Assembly (NCBI GenBank): GCA_013298025.1
Contig: JAAFJE010000004.1
Coordinates: 1-64,000, forward strand
Direction of reading: 5' to 3'
Origin: Cytophagales bacterium
Lineage (GTDB): Bacteria; Bacteroidota; Bacteroidia; Cytophagales; Spirosomataceae
Length of the DNA: 64,000 nucleotides
The position numbers and the translations under genes were made by a program. Of the stretch, positions 62,198 through 64,000 are shown piece after piece. The stretch's first letter is position 1. Each line of letters begins with the position of its first letter. The notes beneath the pieces were generated by a model, which worked only from the letters and a program-made list of their open reading frames with translations, had not been told where the DNA came from and ran no database searches.

Positions 62198-63523
62198 CTA
62201 TTTTTTACCGAAAAAACTTACTTTTTTCTCTACTAATGGATACTTCTTTTCGATTTTTTTGAGAACCACATACACAGAATCCTTATTTTCGAGTACACCT
62301 TTTAATACAAAAGTTTGAGCATTGGGATGTTCATAATTCAGCCAAATTTTTCGGGTAGTATCTGCTCGGTTTTTGAGCAAAAAGGTATGTTTTACGGTAT
62401 CGGCTTCATAGCCATAATACAAGCGTCCAACGTTTCCGTAATATTCGGTTGTTCTTACTTTATTGTCGGTATTCAGGTTGGTTTCGCTGGCTACTTTGAT
62501 ACTGAATGTATTGAATTTTTCAAAAACCACATTTTGCCAACGAGTAGTGTCGATAGGACTGTAAGGAATAAGCTGATGATTTAGTCGAAATTCTGCTACA
62601 TCATACAAGCCTTTAAATTCGGCAATACCATCGGTTAGCGGGAGTTTAAAGGTTTTTTCTGCTGCATACACTTTGCCATATTCAACGCCACGATAAACCA
62701 AGAAAACCAAAATAAAAGCCGACTTTAGAACGATGCGAGTTGATGTCAACCACTTTGCCGAAAAGGTGGGTGCCGAAAAAGTAGGAATCACCGAAGGCTT
62801 ATGCAAAATCAGCAAATCCCAAAAATGGGTCACATCTTTTGCCAATAAGATGAGGGCAAAAGTAAGAATATGCAAACTGGTGAGCTCTACGCCAGCATCG
62901 TAACCAATGTTGACAAACCAGATTGGTACTAAAATCGCCACCATCATCAATGCCCCAAGCGTGGTAGTTCTTCTAAAAAGAATCAATACCGTTGCGATTA
63001 GCTCAAACACTCCTGCAAACACCTCAAATAAGGGCGATACGCCTGTAGTAAGCCAATAGAGCTTTCCGGGTGTAAACTCTCCCAAATTGGTATTGAGTTG
63101 GCTAATGGTTGGGAAAGGCATTTGTACGGGAAATACCTTGGCAATAGCAAACCACGACATCCGCAAAGCCAACCCGTAACGTACTATCACGTAAAACCAA
63201 TAAGATAGCGTACTGTCATCTCGGTTCTTTTTGTCTAATACGTTCCAAATAAAGCCAATAACCAAACTTATCAATAGGGTAATTAACCAACCGAGGTAGT
63301 TTTTGCCGTTGGCATTATTGAAAAACCAAGGACTATTTTGGCTAACTACATCTATAATCCTGAACGGATGCGATTTCGTTTGGAAACTTTCGCTATAATC
63401 TCTCAGGTAAAAATCGGGTAAAAAGGGGACTGTGGTAATCAATGCAAATAAAAAGAATCCCCTTAGTAGGATACGTTGTAAACGTACCCTATTTTCTGGT
63501 ATATGAGCAGATTCGTCCGACAT
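62198..63523 (-). CDS. Multi-pass membrane protein, DoxX-like
   Basis: A 441-residue membrane protein. Roughly six to seven helices occupy residues 15-300 (LLRGFFLFALITTVPFLPDF, WFYVIVRYGLALRMSWFAIAKVFP, FEVFAGVFELIATVLILFRR, TTLGALMMVAILVPIWFVNIGYD), and a C-terminal extracytoplasmic beta region follows. The central part recalls DoxX-type proteins (quinol-linked membrane subunits), but no cofactor motif proves it. It starts 12 nt after the amidohydrolase stop and is likely cotranscribed with it. Confidence 0.75.
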   Translation of the reverse strand: MSDESAHIPENRVRLQRILLRGFFLFALITTVPFLPDFYLRDYSESFQTKSHPFRIIDVVSQNSPWFFNNANGKNYLGWLITLLISLVIGFIWNVLDKKNRDDSTLSYWFYVIVRYGLALRMSWFAIAKVFPVQMPFPTISQLNTNLGEFTPGKLYWLTTGVSPLFEVFAGVFELIATVLILFRRTTTLGALMMVAILVPIWFVNIGYDAGVELTSLHILTFALILLAKDVTHFWDLLILHKPSVIPTFSAPTFSAKWLTSTRIVLKSAFILVFLVYRGVEYGKVYAAEKTFKLPLTDGIAEFKGLYDVAEFRLNHQLIPYSPIDTTRWQNVVFEKFNTFSIKVASETNLNTDNKVRTTEYYGNVGRLYYGYEADTVKHTFLLKNRADTTRKIWLNYEHPNAQTFVLKGVLENKDSVYVVLKKIEKKYPLVEKKVSFFGKK

Positions 63524-63535
63524 TTTTAATGCTAT

Positions 63536-64000
63536 TTAGAGCTTTTTATACACTGTTTTTCCTTCTTTGATAGTCTCTAACACTTCTACTTCTTTGATTT
63601 TTGAAGGTTCAATCGTGAGAATATCGTCGGAGAGTATGACCAAATCAGCCAGTTTACCATTTTCGATAGAACCCTTTGTTTTTTCTTCAAAGTACTCATA
63701 AGCACCGTTGATAGTAATAGCTTTAAGCCCTTCCAAAGGTGTTAGGCGTTCTTCGGGACCAATCACTTTGCCTGAACGAGATTTGCGTTCTACCGATGTC
63801 CACAACAAGAATAACTGATTGATAGGCGTTACCCCAAAGTCGGTATGGTTGGTAGCAATAACGCCTTTTTTGATAGCCGTTTTTAGGGGACTCAAAAATC
63901 TCGCACGGTCATAACCTAAGTTTGTTTCATGAACATCTCCCCAAAAGAAAGCGTGATTACTGAATAATGAGGGTAAAAAGCCTAAGACTTTGTATTTATC
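63536..64000 (-). CDS. Amidohydrolase family protein, C-terminal part (N-terminus beyond window)
   Basis: The frame runs open to the window edge, 35 codons past the TTG start shown in the ORF track (63895), so this is the 3' end of a longer gene. The upstream residues NHAFFWGDVHETNLGYDRARF and the downstream GVIATNHTDFGVTPINQLF, RKSRSGKVIGPEERLTPLEGLKAITINGAYEYFEE and KGSIENGKLADLVILSDDI are the YtcJ-like amidohydrolase 3 signature, including a metal-ligand His/Asp region. These enzymes hydrolyse amide or imide bonds of varied small molecules. The true start lies outside the window. Confidence 0.88.
   Translation of the reverse strand, partial: DKYKVLGFLPSLFSNHAFFWGDVHETNLGYDRARFLSPLKTAIKKGVIATNHTDFGVTPINQLFLLWTSVERKSRSGKVIGPEERLTPLEGLKAITINGAYEYFEEKTKGSIENGKLADLVILSDDILTIEPSKIKEVEVLETIKEGKTVYKKL

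Overview
The window looks like chromosome from a Bacteroidota bacterium, most likely order Cytophagales (Arcicella/Flectobacillus/Emticicia-like; genus is inference). Reasons: AT-rich DNA, no useful Shine-Dalgarno sequences, several promoter elements matching the Bacteroidota -7 motif TAnnTTTG (TACCTTTG, TAATTTTG, TAACTTTG), many secreted enzymes with short signal peptides ending in AQ, and family content typical of the group (long GAPDH, large zinc metalloprotease, PL4 lyase, methylmalonyl-CoA mutase pair, SPOR lipoprotein). Most of the window is ordinary chromosome in short convergent or divergent operons separated by strong hairpin terminators.

Layout. 1-10.9 kb: LytTR regulator, coiled-coil membrane protein, OmpR-type two-component system divergent from a secreted M20 peptidase, MATE exporter, D-2-hydroxyacid dehydrogenase with a MazG-like pyrophosphohydrolase, and GAPDH. 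11.0-13.9 kb: a repeat island with 20 copies of a short hairpin element (10 in each orientation), each paired with a second hairpin, surrounding one REP-associated tyrosine transposase (RAYT), followed by about 22 degenerate 20-21 bp tandem repeats. 14-17.6 kb: a single-chain restriction-modification enzyme. 18-22.6 kb: tannase-like hydrolase and a sugar dehydrogenase-PKD-cytochrome c-binding module fusion. 22.9-24.6 kb: an AT-rich three-gene module with a TIGR04255-family protein. 24.8-30.2 kb: methylmalonyl-CoA mutase subunits divergent from dnaA. 30-40.5 kb: secreted metalloprotease, NTF2-like protein, hflX, pgeF, M28 peptidase, rhamnogalacturonan lyase. 40.6-44.4 kb: murB and kdsA with an AAA ATPase plus a small partner inserted between them in one tight operon. 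44.5-50.3 kb: SPOR lipoprotein, hemN, an rRNA/tRNA methyltransferase, a Lys/Ala-rich small protein, an ABC exporter pair. 50.6-51.9 kb: AAA/DUF4143 ATPase. 52-64 kb: one long minus-strand train whose genes suggest organosulfur use (LLM monooxygenase, SoxC-like sulfite dehydrogenase with cytochrome c, DASS anion transporter, sulfatase remnant), ending in an amidohydrolase cut by the window edge.

The strongest candidates for something undescribed are: (1) the RAYT-centred double-hairpin array, whose stems are conserved while loops vary and which has grown by segmental duplication that includes part of the GAPDH terminator flank; (2) the AAA ATPase plus small LKS-motif protein inserted between murB and kdsA with 9, 2 and 8 nt gaps; (3) the TIGR04255 three-gene module; (4) a dispersed intergenic repeat (core AAGTATYAATG, AATTGTGAATT, TTTGATTTTCA) that occupies three of the larger gaps in the 52-64 kb gene train. 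All family assignments are from motif recognition by eye; no database search was run.
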